Shown here: piece by piece, positions 23,201 to 33,405 of the stretch
Layout of the letters: each line of letters begins with the position of its first letter
Numbering within the stretch: position 1 is the first letter of the stretch
From: Hirundichthys speculiger
Lineage: Eukaryota > Chordata > Actinopteri > Beloniformes > Exocoetidae
Length of the DNA: 64,000 bases
Direction: 5' to 3'
NCBI GenBank assembly: GCA_018398805.1
Contig: JAGFBZ010001279.1
Span: forward strand, 682,001 to 746,000
Program-made: the position numbers and the translations under genes
The notes under the pieces: generated by a model
What the model saw: the letters and a program-made list of their open reading frames with translations, nothing else
Databases searched by the model: none
What the model was told of the DNA's origin: nothing

Positions 23201-26200
23201 TTTAAAAAAAAAAAAAAAAAAAAAAGTTAACATGAAATGGAATAGGAGACTTACTCTGTAACATCTGGTATCTGATCAGGACTCCGGCATGTCACTATGA
23301 GATTGATTTAATTGCATTCTGGTTTGTTCTCTCCAGGCATCTCTATTAATGCCCACAGGTGAAAGATTCTACTCAAGTTACACTTAAATTGTACCTGGAA
23401 GCATTGTGCCATAGTTGCCCTGTTTCTTGTGCTTCTGCTGCCTCTGCCTCTGCTTAGACAGAGTCCTCGCTGCTTCATGATTTTGGACAGTGAATGTAAA
23501 AAGCCTCCAGAGACATTTTCCTTCTGAAAAGAAAATGATATCCTTATAGCGTATTGAGCAGAGTCTGAGTGTCTGTAGCTGCAGGCTGTGTCAACAAGAC
23601 TGTGATTAACAATCTTATAAAGTGGAGAAATGACTGTTTACCCGTTGGCATGTCACACAGCAAATATTTGCAGAATTGACAGAAAGGATATCGAGTAGAT
23701 TTTCAGAAGGGGAAAAATCAACTTTCACACTGATCAGAATTTACTCTTCGTCATTGCGTCTTAACTGACAAAAGACGCTGAAGCAGAAAGGTTAATTAAC
23801 TGGAATACAGGGGAAAAAAACATTGACTGGAAACGTGCAGCATGCTTCTCACAGTGTATCTAAGGCTTCATTTGATCAAGAATGCGCTGATATCCGGCTG
23901 GGTTAATGTCAGAGGCTGATCGCTAAAGCACACTTACTGCTACTTGTATGTCTTTTCATGCAGCCTCATGCACGCAGCTGTTTCTCCTTTCTCACTAATC
24001 TGTGTGATATGTGTCATCCAACAGTGACAATCTGGAGGACAGGGAGACCGAGGTCAAAGAGGAGTCAAGTGGTAGGGGCATTTCATTGTTTCGTCTTCTG
24101 CTTTGAGTATATATAGACGGCCCAGATACTAGATTATGGCTAAAAAGAAGTCCAAATCAAACAGTTTAACACACAGAATTGGGGAAAAGGCAGCCTTGTC
24201 GTCTAATTCGAGGTCTTGTTCTTTCCAGTGTTTGAGACTTGAGGAGTTGGATTCCAGCCGTCTGTGCTCGTCTGTCTGACTGTGTTGTTGCTGGGGATTT
24301 TACCACCCCCATATCCAGCCACACTGATGCATTATGTGTATGTCAGACTGGAGCAACCCCAGCGAGGGGTTGGGTGGGGGGGCTAATTGGGTCTGTGGAA
24401 GCGTGGGAATACAGATCAGGGCTGGAAGAAGGGCAGACTGTTATACATTAGCCCTTGGTGGATCTGTTTGTGTCATCAACTATCAATGTGAGACTGATTA
24501 ATAGACTTCATGACATTGCCTTGTGCTGCAGGGACACTCTATGTGGAGAGGACTCCAGCACAGACTTCCAGAAGCACGCTGCTCCTCGTGAACTCTGATG
24601 TCAGGGAGCTCGGGCGTGGCCCCCAGCCTGTGACCCTTGACCCTCAGCTCAGGAGCATGCTGCAGTGGGTGGCTGCCTCCATGGCTGACATCTCCCAGAT
24701 CCAGCTGAGTCCAGACCGAGAGCTGCAGCAGGTGATTCTGAACGTGTCTTGTCTGATATTTATACTAAAACTTTCTGTAACTGTGCCACGTCGCTACAAG
24801 AAGCCACTTTCTGTGATGGTGTTACTCATATTGTAAAATGGTGTCCTGGTTTCCACCACAGTTAACTTTGTTGTGGAGACAAACGGCAGAAAACCACCAG
24901 CTTCTGCAATGATTACATAAAAACAAGTTGTGTAATGTTCCACAGTCACACAGTCCTGTCCCTTCCTGAAGCTCAGCTTCTTTGGCACCATATATTTTCT
25001 TCTTCATGTTGGTTCTAGAGATGTATAAGGGTGTTGATGGATTGCTTTTAATAACTTGGCGAGTTACTGATTTATTAACCAACATGACAGAAGATGTGCA
25101 GTTTTAACTGTGCAGTATTTGGCTATTTTCTAATACCCCGTTTCACCACCAGATGGAGCTTGTCACTGTTGAAAGGTTTGGAGGGAAAGACAATTTTTTT
25201 ATAGACTGCTTTTAAAAGAAGCTCAGCTATCAGCCTTGCAAGTAAACAAAAAAAGGTGCCCACCTCGCTCTGTGACGTGTTGATGAACCGTTCTGTGAAA
25301 AGTGGTGTACTTTATTTGACTACCTGAAGTACATGCTGATTCCAAACTAGGATTATCAGATCCAGGGGCTGAGTGCTGAGGCTGCTGATGCTTCCAAAAA
25401 TGAAGAGGTGTGTTGGCAACAAAAGATTTCCTGCACTGATGCAGCTAGTGTAGCAGTATTTGTGGACATACGAGCAGCTGTTTCCTGCAGGTAGACTAAC
25501 GCATCTCCATCACACAGCCAGTGTTGCAATTCTTTTAAAATTAAATAGGCTATTTCTCAAGGCTGCTGTGAAAAAATGGGGATCAACTCTTGAACTGTAA
25601 AAACTGCAGATCTTTTGCTGCAATTAATAGTTTAGATTTAGTCCAACCTGCCAGTAAATACCAATTGTAATTCATAGGGAAATGGTATCCGTTTGGATTT
25701 TATTGATATAGGTACGGCTTGTCTGTATTAGTACTTGTCAGTACTTTTATCTGATTAGAGATAAATTATAAGTATAATACAAATTACTATGGCAATCCCA
25801 GGAAAGTTGGGATGGAGTATAAAATCTAAATACAAACAGAATGCAATGATTTGCAGATCTGATAAACCCAGATTTTATTCCTTATAGAACATAAAGATGT
25901 TTGTATGTGACAAACTGCATCTAAAAGCTGTGGAAAAATTTCAGAAAAAAGTTCTTTAACACATAAATGCAAACACTTTGACGATCCTAACATCTGCAGT
26001 ACATAATATGAAAAGATTTAGCGAATCAGGGTGAGTCTCTGTGTGGAAGAGACAGGGCTGAAGGTGGATGTGCATTAATAAGAAGGCATGATTCTCTACT
26101 GGGCATCACTGCGTGGACTCAGGAACACTAATAAAAGTTACTGTCTGTGAGCACAGTTCACCGTGCAGTCCACAAGTTAAAGCTGCATCGTGCAAAGAAG

Positions 26201-28000
26201 CCACATGTGAAAATGATCCAGAAACACCAGCTTTCTTCTCTGCACCAAAGCTCATTTAACATGGTCTGAGGCAAAACAGAAAACTATTCTGTGGTCAGAT
26301 GAATCAAACTGTGAAATCCTTTTGGAAACCATGGACACCGTGTCCTGCAGAGGAAGGAGGAGAGGGAGCATCTCGCTTGTTATCATCGGACAGTTCAGAA
26401 GCCTGCATCTCTGATGGTATGTGGTTGCATTAGTGTCCATGGCGTGGACTGCTGCTAGAACATCTGGAAAGACATCGTCAATGCTGAAGAGAACATGGAG
26501 GTTTTAGAGCGCAGGTGTTAAACTCCAGTCCTCTAGGGCCGCTGTCCAGCATGTTTTGGGTATTTTCCTGCTTCAGCACACCTGATTCAACGTCAACGTA
26601 TTTTGGCCCTAAACCATTCAGTGCTTTGTAAACTAACAGCAGGATTTTGAAGTCAATTCTTTGACAAACAGGAAGCCAGTGTAAAGATCTGAGGACTGGA
26701 GTTATATGATCCAGTTTCCTGGTGTTAGTGAGGACTGGAACAGCAGCGTTCTGGACTAACTGCAGCTGGTCTTTTTAGGGAGACCTGTCAGGTCAGCGTT
26801 ACAGTAGTCCCAGGACTGTTGAGCAGCTAGAATCCTGCACCAGACAAGAATGGGACAACATTTCTCTCCTAACACTCCAGCAGCTGCTCTCCTCACTTCC
26901 CAGATGTTTACAGACGGATGCTAAAAGAAGAGGACATGCCACACACCCTGTTCCAACTTTTTAGAGATGTGTTGCTGCCATCCAAGTCAAAATGAGCTGA
27001 TATTTTCCATGAAATGGTAAAATGTCTCCATTTCAACATCTGATTTGTTGTTTAGGAAATAAGATATGGGTTTTTTCAGATTTGCACATCATGGCATTCT
27101 CTGTGTCCCAACTTTTTGGGAATTGGGGTTGTAGGTCTTAAAGATCTCTCTCTTGAATTTAAAGCAAATGAGACATGACATGTTAGTTGGAGACGTCATG
27201 AAACATCGTGCCCAGAATTGAAACTTCTTTTGCGTATCCTCTCATTTACTGTCATACCTATTACATTTGGATATAAATCCAGTGAGCAGCATGACTAAAG
27301 CATGCCATGCTGTCTATATACTTTCAGACTTATTTGATCACCTCGGACACACTCGTTGCTCCATATTAGTTCACCGTGACTTCACTTGTTTTTAATGGAC
27401 TGGCCTTTGATCCGCATTGGCTGTGTTGCTTTACTATCCTTTGAGTTGTCTGTTTGTATGAAGTGATATCATCATTTGAGCTGCTGCCACTATTTGAAGT
27501 CTGCTATCCAGTTTTCCACTGCAGAGTCTCCCCGAGGTTCAGTCAGCCCATTTATTCCTAGACTGTTGCAGTACCGTCTTCCCTCTTCAGTCATATAAAT
27601 GTAAAATCACCTCATTATTTCATTTGACTCACCACTGACTTTTTTTTTTTTTTTTTTTTTTTTTTGAACTGGTTTCCAGTAAGCAATAGTGTCTGTTTAG
27701 TACAACTGAACTAGTGGGAAACCAGTAATCATTAACCATATCCTCTTAGAGCCAGTGCACCGTACTAATGAATAACAAAAGATTCCTGAGCTGAGCGTCT
27801 TTGTGTCCCTCCAGCTGCCAGCGGTGGTGCAGAGGCTTCAAGAGAGGAAGTGGAGGGTGGGTGATCTGCTGCACACGCTGCTGCGCTACTGTGAAGAGGT
27901 GCAAACGCAGAGCCACCCAGCAGCCAGAGAGGAAGCCCCGCAGCCGGGCAGGGAGCCTCGCCGCACCCCTCTTTTCCAGTGGCTGCTGGAGCACGCTTAA
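8223..28000 (+). CDS. akap11: akap11, A-kinase anchoring protein 11 (AKAP220); complete 11-exon coding sequence
   Basis: Joined exons: 8223-8285, 9727-9837, 9937-9990, 10176-10307, 13085-13349, 13527-17937, 18202-18342, 21499-21582, 24025-24071, 24532-24731 and 27815-28000. All boundaries are GT-AG, phases are continuous, and the product is 1,897 residues, close to human AKAP11. The family tethers protein kinase A regulatory subunits and also binds GSK3 and PP1. Conserved landmarks include DDTNQSVSSIEDDF (exon 5), YASDLSESVIQEAFIELSQ (about residue 714), SWSNLSFED (exon 7) and the C-terminal LFQWLLEHA. Residue 342 starts EFFDSFDQ, an FFAT-like motif. About twelve amphipathic segments of the form [YF]A-x-x-[LIV] fall between residues 501 and 1670. 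The start codon has a strong context (GCCATGG). No canonical PP1-type RVxF motif was noticed. Confidence 0.95.
9727..9837 (+). CDS. akap11: akap11 coding exon 2
   Basis: It sits between TTTGCAG and GTTTGT and is 37 codons in phase 0. SLFRNKKELCSVAPE corresponds to the conserved SLLQSQKELCSVSAE of mammals. Confidence 0.9.
9937..9990 (+). CDS. akap11: akap11 coding exon 3
   Basis: It is an 18-codon exon between CTTGCAG and GTATGC, phase 0 on both sides. INFVCLPGQNDGDDITHK aligns in position with the mammalian segment after the ELCSV motif. It is separated from exon 2 by only 99 bp. Confidence 0.85.
10176..10307 (+). CDS. akap11: akap11 coding exon 4
   Basis: It begins after CCCTCAG and ends before GTAGGT. 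Its 44 codons include LPGGLCELLRSLNVHSL, matching the mammalian LPDILNSLHFCSL region. The alternative donor four bases later (10312) would break the frame with exon 5, so 10307 was chosen. Confidence 0.85.
10308..13084 (+). other. akap11 intron 4, outside the hAT insertion
   Basis: Apart from the hAT element at 10677-11857 I see no exon. The intron contains T- and A-rich runs near 12291-12300, 12690-12729 and 12869-12880. Confidence 0.6.
10677..11857. mobile_element. hAT transposon with BED zinc-finger remnant, 1.18 kb, in akap11 intron 4
   Basis: The left end TAGGGGTGCAACGGTAC and the complement of the right end TAGGGATGCAACAGTAC are terminal inverted repeats. The flanks GTTTACAG (10669-10676) and GTTTGCAG (11858-11865) match at 7 of 8 bases. 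On the - strand at 11278-11580 an open stretch encodes a BED-type zinc finger: SLLWEHFGF, then TVCKRC, then HLQRNH. This is the N-terminal DNA-binding domain of hAT transposases. The catalytic RNase-H-like domain is missing, so the copy is internally deleted. Confidence 0.88.
13085..13349 (+). CDS. akap11: akap11 coding exon 5
   Basis: The acceptor is TTTTCCAG and the donor GTAGGT at 13350; the exon ends in phase 1. It encodes the strongly conserved DDTNQSVSSIEDDF followed by EHLEEEV, the clearest family signature in the N-terminal region. Confidence 0.92.
13527..17937 (+). CDS. akap11: akap11 giant exon 6 (residues 209-1679)
   Basis: This single 4.4-kb exon carries most of the protein, the same architecture as the large exon of mammalian AKAP11. 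The acceptor CTCCACAG ends at 13526 and the donor GTACAT begins at 17938. It is uninterrupted. It contains the FFAT-like EFFDSFDQ (13925-13948), acidic and serine-rich linkers, and a run of amphipathic helices. Those starting with [YF]A begin near 14402, 14615, 14894, 15041, 16376, 16532, 16856, 16922, 17177, 17435, 17765 and 17867. The frame happens to stay open into the intron to 18043, but the donor and continuing homology place the exon end at 17937. Confidence 0.95.
18202..18342 (+). CDS. akap11: akap11 coding exon 7
   Basis: It lies between CTTTTAG and GTAGAG, phase 2 on both sides. QQLSVGEDSLGSWSNLSFED is nearly the same as the mammalian counterpart, which fixes the frame. Confidence 0.93.
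18343..19450 (+). other. akap11 intron 7, left part
   Basis: AT-rich intronic sequence without a recognised repeat or exon. Confidence 0.5.
19450..20640 (-). mobile_element. Tc1-like transposase pseudogene, interrupted by another insertion
   Basis: Read on the - strand, the sequence gives decayed Tc1/mariner catalytic motifs in order. LWSDES appears near 20330, a QDND-like block near 20085, and WPSQSTNLNIKSIWDDM in the 19462-19600 frame. The last corresponds to the family WPxxSPDLNPIExxW motif. Stops are frequent. A 426-bp element (19598-20023) splits the catalytic region. The outer ends are approximate because I could not identify inverted repeats. Confidence 0.75.
19598..20023. mobile_element. 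Small inverted-repeat element (426 bp) inside the Tc1 pseudogene
   Basis: The ends are perfect inverted repeats: CAGGGTTTCCTGCAGG at the left and its complement at the right. It splits a Tc1-like coding region whose two halves are contiguous in the family, which defines its boundaries independently. The flanking duplication is unclear (a short CCAT-containing repeat at best). A run of 19 G lies at 19624-19642. It is probably an hAT-like MITE. Confidence 0.75.
21499..21582 (+). CDS. akap11: akap11 coding exon 8 (tandem NAGNAG acceptor)
   Basis: NGNSSSWSSLGLEGE is conserved with mammals. The acceptor reads CTCAGCAG, giving two in-frame AG sites three bases apart (exon start 21496 or 21499). 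The downstream choice restores the mammalian-like single serine before NGNS. The donor is GTTGGT at 21583. Confidence 0.9.
21583..22595 (+). other. akap11 intron 8, left part
   Basis: No exon or clear mobile element was recognised. A short A-run occurs near 22470. Confidence 0.45.
22596..22664. repeat. 31-bp palindromic tandem repeat, two units plus
   Basis: Units of 31 bp start at 22596 and 22627 and differ by one base; a partial third begins at 22658. Each unit contains a self-complementary core (AGTATGCAGTAT pairing with ATACTGCATACT). A related GCATACTGCATACC occurs at 22898-22911. The whole 22596-22912 may be one MITE with palindromic ends. Confidence 0.7.
22913..24024 (+). other. akap11 intron 8, right part
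   Basis: No gene recognised. It holds a 24-base A-run at about 23202-23225. Confidence 0.45.
24025..24071 (+). CDS. akap11: akap11 coding exon 9
   Basis: A short 47-nt exon between CCAACAG and GTAGGG. It encodes SDNLEDRETEVKEESSG, an acidic segment in the same position as the acidic stretch of mammalian AKAP11. It links phase 2 to phase 1 so that exon 10 is read in frame. Confidence 0.85.
24532..24731 (+). CDS. akap11: akap11 coding exon 10
   Basis: Between GCTGCAG and GTGATT. LDPQLRSMLQWVAAS matches the mammalian DAQLRATLQWIAAS. It ends in phase 0. Confidence 0.92.
24732..25792 (+). other. akap11 intron 10, left part
   Basis: No exon or recognised repeat. Confidence 0.45.
25793..27131 (+). 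mobile_element. Decayed Tc1/mariner-like transposon of the CAACCCCAATT family
   Basis: The ends are imperfect inverted repeats: CAATCCCAGGAAAGTTGGGA at the left, and a right end whose complement starts CAACCCCAATTCCC. The + strand interior retains the transposase-like LWSDESN (near 26293) and typical family 3' sequence (about 26945-27130). Stops disrupt the coding region. It is in akap11 intron 10 and has itself received an insertion at about 26511-26822. A related copy lies at about 36850-38010. Confidence 0.75.
26511..26822 (-). mobile_element. Insertion of L2-type LINE 3' fragment plus half of a fold-back MITE
   Basis: On the - strand, the segment at about 26600-26825 reads as a frameshifted piece of an L2/Maui-type reverse transcriptase C-terminus. 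Recognisable blocks are DYCNADLTGLPKK, HWLPVCQRIDFKILLLVYK and ALNGLGP. The adjoining 26513-26595 matches one arm of the fold-back element at 35452-35676 (GTTAAACTCCAGTCCTCTAG versus GTCAGACTCCAGTCCTCGAG). The surrounding transposon continues on both sides. Confidence 0.7.
27133..27814 (+). other. akap11 intron 10, right part
   Basis: No gene recognised. A T-run of about 25 bases lies at 27641-27665. Confidence 0.45.
27815..28000 (+). CDS. akap11: akap11 last coding exon (stop TAA at 27998)
   Basis: It follows CCCTCCAG and encodes RKWRVGDLLHTLLRYCEE, matching the mammalian RKSWKVGDIFHAVVQYC block. It ends LFQWLLEHA, the conserved C-terminus (LFDWLLELG in human). A proline- and arginine-rich linker separates the two conserved blocks. 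Confidence 0.94.
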   Translation: MPAVVQRLQERKWRVGDLLHTLLRYCEEVQTQSHPAAREEAPQPGREPRRTPLFQWLLEHA

Positions 28001-28793
28001 GGCCTCTTCCATCCCATTCCGGACCAGGCCTCTGCAAAACTCCACAGACACCAGAGGGCGCCACACAAATCAGATAATCTATCTCACTCTCATGAATGTG
28101 GGCGGCGTGTATTTTGCATTGCATGCTGTGACTAAGAAGCACTGCTGTTGTGCATTGTTTTTCCTTCCACTCTCTGTTTTGTTGTTTCAGAATTGTTATT
28201 TATCTAGCTGCTTATATCACACGATGATTTAGAGCCGTCTCCTTCGGTCGCCCACGCTGCCAAGCTGAAGGCCTCGCATCACGCTGCCATCGTGCTTGAG
28301 CCTGTGGGACCAACGGAGGCATCCGCCCTGTGAAAGAGATTTTTTTTTTTGTTAGGGAATCCCCACAGCTGCTAGCCAGATGATGTCATCACATGCACAG
28401 CTCACCTCTGTGGTGGTGTTTCCACATGTTGTAAGACCAGCTGAGTGCGCACACATCAAACCACACCCTTGATGTTATCAGAACCAATTTGAGACCACAG
28501 TTATGCCCCCATAGTATTCCATAACTGTATTAAAACACTCCAGCATGTTTTCCTTCAGTTTAATTCAGTGACGTTTGTCTGGAGTGCAGCAAAAGCGACT
28601 CTTCGTATTTTCAGAGAAAGATAAAGATGCTGTTAACTTCCGTCTGTCCTGCACTTTCCTTTTGTATTGATATCCTGAAAAAATGAGCCAGAAATTTGGC
28701 TGCAGAGTGAAGTTGCATCTTGAAAGTATTTCAGTTCTAACTTGCTTGCTTAGCTACAAACCTCTTGGTTGTCAAACTTAGTAAGATATTTTG

Positions 28794-29080
28794 TAGGGCT
28801 GGGCAGTTGATTGAAACCAACATTGAGATGTAATCTTGCCCATGTCGGTTATTTCAATTATGTCTTTAATTCTGCTATTACTTTACACCACTTATAAATA
28901 AAATGTTATGTCGGCTCTTTAACTAGAGAAATATCCCAGTTTATTCCAGCATATTTACAGCAATGACTGATCTACGGAGGCAAAAATGTCAGCAAAGCTA
29001 AAACCATAGTTGAGTAATAGTTCCAGGTACAATGTTTAGTTATTCGTGATATAGATTTAAGGTCACATCGCCCAGCCCTA
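28794..29080. mobile_element. hAT-like MITE (287 bp) in the akap11 3' UTR
   Basis: The ends are TAGGGCTGGGC and its exact complement GCCCAGCCCTA. The flanks ATATTTTG and TTATTTAC agree at only 5 of 8 bases, so the target duplication is doubtful. The ends resemble those of the larger element at 1764-4065 and may be the same broad family. Confidence 0.75.
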
Positions 29081-30563
29081 TTATTTACTGTCAATGCATT
29101 TTAACAAGATGATGGGAATTTTAAATGGGGAAAAAAACAAAAACCTTTTTTTTTTGAAGGGAGAATATCTAACATGAAATGCTGCTTAGTTAAAAAAAAA
29201 AAAAAAACAACCTTCATGTGGGTTTACAGCTGCCAAGAGGATCTCAGAAGGTGACTGTCCACAAGTCCTGCCAGTAGCAATTACATGACGTGCTGGTTAT
29301 AGGTGTCCACTGTTGGGTAAGATCCAGTGACGCAGACGACCTAACGTAATTAAAGACGTCGGTCTTTTCTGCGCCTCCCAGGAAAAGAAGAAAGAAATTC
29401 CCCAAACATGCTGCATCTACATAACTGAAGCCAGGACTCACCCAGTCACATTATTCATCAGTCACCTTGTGGAAGTCAGGGAGTCTGAATACCACAGCAC
29501 CCAAAAGCACCCTCATTACTCACCAACACACACGGCAAATCACTGAGATGCACTTTGTCGACTGGGCTGAGTGGAGGGTCCACATGCACTGTACCCAGAC
29601 CCCAAAGAAAGGTTGATGGGATATGTTTGTGTTAATTTCATGTAGTTTCATTTCAATTTTTTTTTTTTATTTTTTTTATTTTTTATTTTTTTTAAAGCCA
29701 TGGGCCGAAGGACGCTGTTACGTTGAAAACGCTGTAATATACCACAACCTCACACGCGTCACTAATGAACTTCAGTGTTGTCGGTAGTGTTGGCCTGCAT
29801 GGCTCGAATCAGACTTTTTAAGCTTAAAACGCTGCCTCTCGGTATGATGCAAGCCTCTGCAGACGCCTTGTTTGTTCCTGCTTAATCTCTTGGCTGCCAA
29901 ATACTCTAAATAATCTTACAAGTGTTTGTACTGTATGATTTGTTTCCACACAAAAGTGTACATGTATATCTATCTGCATAAAAAAAAAAATCCAAAGTTA
30001 TACCCAAGTTATTGAGTATAGTGGTGAAACTATGGGGAAAAAAAAGTGAAGTATTAATCCTGAGAAGTGTGAGAGTTTATAGGTTTACATTGAAGGAATG
30101 TATTAAGAGTCATGTGCACACACAAATCCTCCCGCCCCCCCCAGCACCCTCCTATTTTCTTTCTCTGCGTTACATTCCTGTGCATCCCAGATGACCTCCC
30201 ATGCTGTATTACTGTTCTGTGAAAGCTGGTTGTGTCACGAAGCTGCCGAGACTTCGCTTAGAGGCAGACATGCTGTAAATCTGTCCCGCCGCCGTCGTTC
30301 CCAGTGTTGCTTTCTGCCTCACTCCAACCACAGTAAGGAAGATTCAATAAATTATTACATGAATGAATTCAAGAGTTCAAGGACCTCACCTTTCACTTGT
30401 GTTTTCCTCCTTTCTTGTAAAAAATCCTGCCAAAGGAAGATATTTAATAAATTATGTTAAATTATATAACTGTGAGCTGTTCTCTTCGGTGACGTCGCTG
30501 AATAGTTTCCACATTCTAAGCCTGAACTCTTGAAATGTTGTTTATGTTAAAGCTTGATGTGAC

Positions 30564-30569
30564 AATAAA
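30564..30569 (+). terminator. akap11: Likely distal polyadenylation signal of akap11
   Basis: AATAAA is followed within 25 bases by a TG/T-rich stretch (GTGCTCTGGTTTTTTTTTG). The intergenic transposon at 30657 begins about 90 bp later. Confidence 0.6.
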
Positions 30570-30656
30570 GCTTTTTATGTGCTCTGGTTTTTTTTTGTCT
30601 CCCTTTTATGGACAAACAGGTTGGACATCGTTTGTACCCTGAAACACGTTAGAGTA

Positions 30657-31120
30657 CAGTAATCCCTCGTTCTTTAAGTTCTGCGGTTTTAGTTATTCGC
30701 AGATTTTTTTCAGAAATATATATTTTAGAAAAAAATCAAGAAAAAAATTGCGGAAACATCACAGGATGTTGTGCGCGTTCTCTCGCAGCAAAGAAATGTG
30801 AGCCAGCCTGGCCCCTTTAAGAAGGTGGCCTTATGGGTAATGTAGTGTGTGTGTCGTGGGACGGCAGAATGAAAACGAGGTTAGATGAAAGAGCGGTTTG
30901 TTTACTACGGTTCAGAGACCAGAGGCTGTGAAGGTAACAGAAAGACCACAGTTGAGCCTTTGTCTTGTTTCACTGCAGTGCCTTGCTACTTTTTTTGCCG
31001 TTTTTAAACATGTTTTAAACACATTATTTAGGCTCAGGGTGCTCCGGCTCCAGTTTGCGGATTTTGATTCTCGCGGGGGGGCGCCGGTCCCCATTAACCG
31101 CGCAAAATAAGGGATCACTG
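30657..31120. mobile_element. TA-target MITE, pogo/Tc1-mariner type (464 bp)
   Basis: It starts CAGTAATCCCTCG, ends with the complement of CAGTGATCCCTTA, and is flanked by TA on both sides (30655-30656 and 31121-31122). It matches the element at 49563-50003 over most of its length, including the shared GAGACCAGAGGCTGTGAAGG. I recognise no transposase frame. Confidence 0.82.
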
Positions 31121-33208
31121 TAGTCTGAAAGTTGACGTAAAAGTTCCTACTTTTACTTCTTCGTGCACTTCTATCCTGACGCTTTACAAAAATAATAATA
31201 ACAGACTAGACCACATCAAAAGCAAAGAGTTAGCAAAAGTACTGCAGGAATTTATTTCAAGTGCTTTGATAAGAGACACCATTAAATCCTGATAATGGCC
31301 TTTTGCTAACAACAGGGATTCCTCCACATCCATTAAAAGGCTTTCACTTTTCCAGGTAAAGCTGGGCCACTCCCCCTTGATGCTCCCTTTGCCAAAGTGC
31401 CGAAGGAAACAGAGGGACTGTGTCTATTAAAGATGGTTTCAATAACAGTGCTGCAGTTGTTGGTGATGCCTGGATACAGCAGCACAAAACAGCCATTGTT
31501 GCCGTGTGATTACATTGAACCACACAGGCACAAATGTATGATTAAGTAATGTTTGCTACAATGCCCAGTGCCTGTCAGAATACAGCTCCTGTGCGCCGGA
31601 TGAATGGAAGTGTCTGTCTGACATGCAGGGAGAGGAAAGAAGAACGAGAGTGGGAGGAGGGAAGGTGGGAAAACCTAATTGCAGGCTGTGTGCTGATACA
31701 GGAGGTGAGGAATGTGTCTGACAAGCAAATCTTTGATCTTCTGAGTGCCGAAAACCTGCTGACAGAATCTTTCAGATGAGCCGTAGGAAGACGCACGTTC
31801 GCCTCAGCTGGAGGGTGACTGTCACTGAGTGGGCAACCGCTACCGAGAAGGGTTCAGTCCAGACTTTTAATCACATCATCAAAAGAGCTCATGATGGGCA
31901 GCACTTACTGAAGAGAAAATCTTTTTTTTTTTTAAAAAAAGGCAATTTTTTTAATTTTATTTTTTAATCAAAATCCTGTGTGATAAGGAGAAACATCTGT
32001 GCATGGAGTCAGGAAATCTTCTAAAAGCCTCAGGTCTGATACCACAATTCATCTCTTCATCCACAGTTGGAGCCTCTTCAACCTGCCAGGGAAAGAAAAA
32101 ATAAAATCCCTTCTTCAAGCTCAATTAAAGCACCAAAAGTTCTTTCTTTCATGTTAAAATATCAGTTTCAATCTCATTCATTTTATTACTTTTAGGAAGT
32201 GTCATCTGTCTCTTGCGGTCTCCCGTCCCTACTATCAGCAAAAAACACCCACAGTAACTTTGGACTTCCATTAGCAGGGTTGAGCAGCAAAAGCTCTTCT
32301 ACTGACACAGCAAACTATCACTTAATACCACTTTGTGGTGGTATTGCACCAACTTGCAATTTCACTGTTTGCCAACCACCAATAAATCCACTAAATCAGA
32401 AGTCGTAGAAGTTCCTGCTAATTCTTGTTCCAAGATTATCCCTTATAATGGAGATCCATACCCGTCACGTCCTGTGCATGGTCACGCCACACCAAAGTGG
32501 AGGTTCCTTAAAGCCGCCCTGCAGAAACCTGCCTGGAGCTGATGGTGACAGCTGACGGTGTAACCCTGGACACGCTGTTGTGAAGGATATTAAAACTGTA
32601 ACTTTCCACGCTAGTCAGTTCAAACCCTTTGACGGGGATGGCTGAGAGTCTAAACCTCCACTGGAGATCCCTGGAGATGTAATGCTCACACCTCTGTTTC
32701 CGCTGCACCTCCAACTTCCCCAAAGTTCATCAAAGTACTTTTTTTTAAATGTAATTTTGCTTAGTAATTGCACTGTAACACTATAATTTCCCGGTTTATT
32801 ACCTGTTTGTGTTACTAACCTGTAGCTAAAACCAAGAGTCTCTCTCACCTGCGCTGGCTTCTTTTTCCAGCCATTAAAGTAATCCTACTGTAGCTAAGTG
32901 TTTTTATAATTATTATCCTTTAAACCCTTTCTTCCTCTTCCTGGGGATTTGTAAAGATGCCGTCAGAGTTTGTACACTGCTAATTTGAGAACGCATTGAG
33001 ATAATTAGGCGGTTGATATTTTAGGTGGCCAACGCAGAGCGAACAGTCAGGATGAAACTTGGCCCGGGATCGTACTCGTACTAAAACATGACCACAGAAA
33101 CCCCTAATCGAAGACTGCAACGGCTTCACAGACGTGGAGCCACAGGAATGTCACTCTGACACAACAGCAGTTTACAAGGAAACCAGACACTTCTACTAAT
33201 CTGTTCGG

Positions 33209-33228
33209 ACACACACACACACACACAC
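33209..33228. repeat. (AC)10 microsatellite
   Basis: Perfect dinucleotide run. Confidence 0.95.
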
Positions 33229-33362
33229 GCATGTTCAGGGCTCATAGTAATGTATAGAAATTATTCTGCAGACAACCTTTAGTCAGAAGGGAGACAGACG
33301 TGGGCCTGGCTCCATACCACCCTCAGTCTGCTCCACAGTGGTGTGGGCTGAAGTCTGTCTCA

Positions 33363-33364
<2 letters not shown>

Positions 33365-33403
<39 letters not shown>
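33365..33403. repeat. (CA)n microsatellite, 39 bp
   Basis: Perfect dinucleotide run. Confidence 0.95.

Positions 33404-33405
<2 letters not shown>

Larger units (their letters stand above)
28001..30590 (+). other. akap11: akap11 3' untranslated region, probable
   Basis: Sequence after the stop has no coding signal. AATAAA signals occur at 30346-30351, 30446-30451 and 30564-30569; the last, followed by a GT- and T-rich stretch, is the best candidate for the distal site. The UTR contains an hAT-like MITE and A/T-rich runs near 29641-29695. Its true end needs transcript data. Confidence 0.6.

Noticed and set aside
27746..28142. Antisense open frames over the last akap11 exon
   Set aside because: They are shadows of the GC-rich coding exon; the translations have no domain and the sense frame is clearly conserved.
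33209..33403. Clustered repeats as a CRISPR-like array
   Set aside because: They are simple AC dinucleotide microsatellites without unique spacers, in a vertebrate genome.
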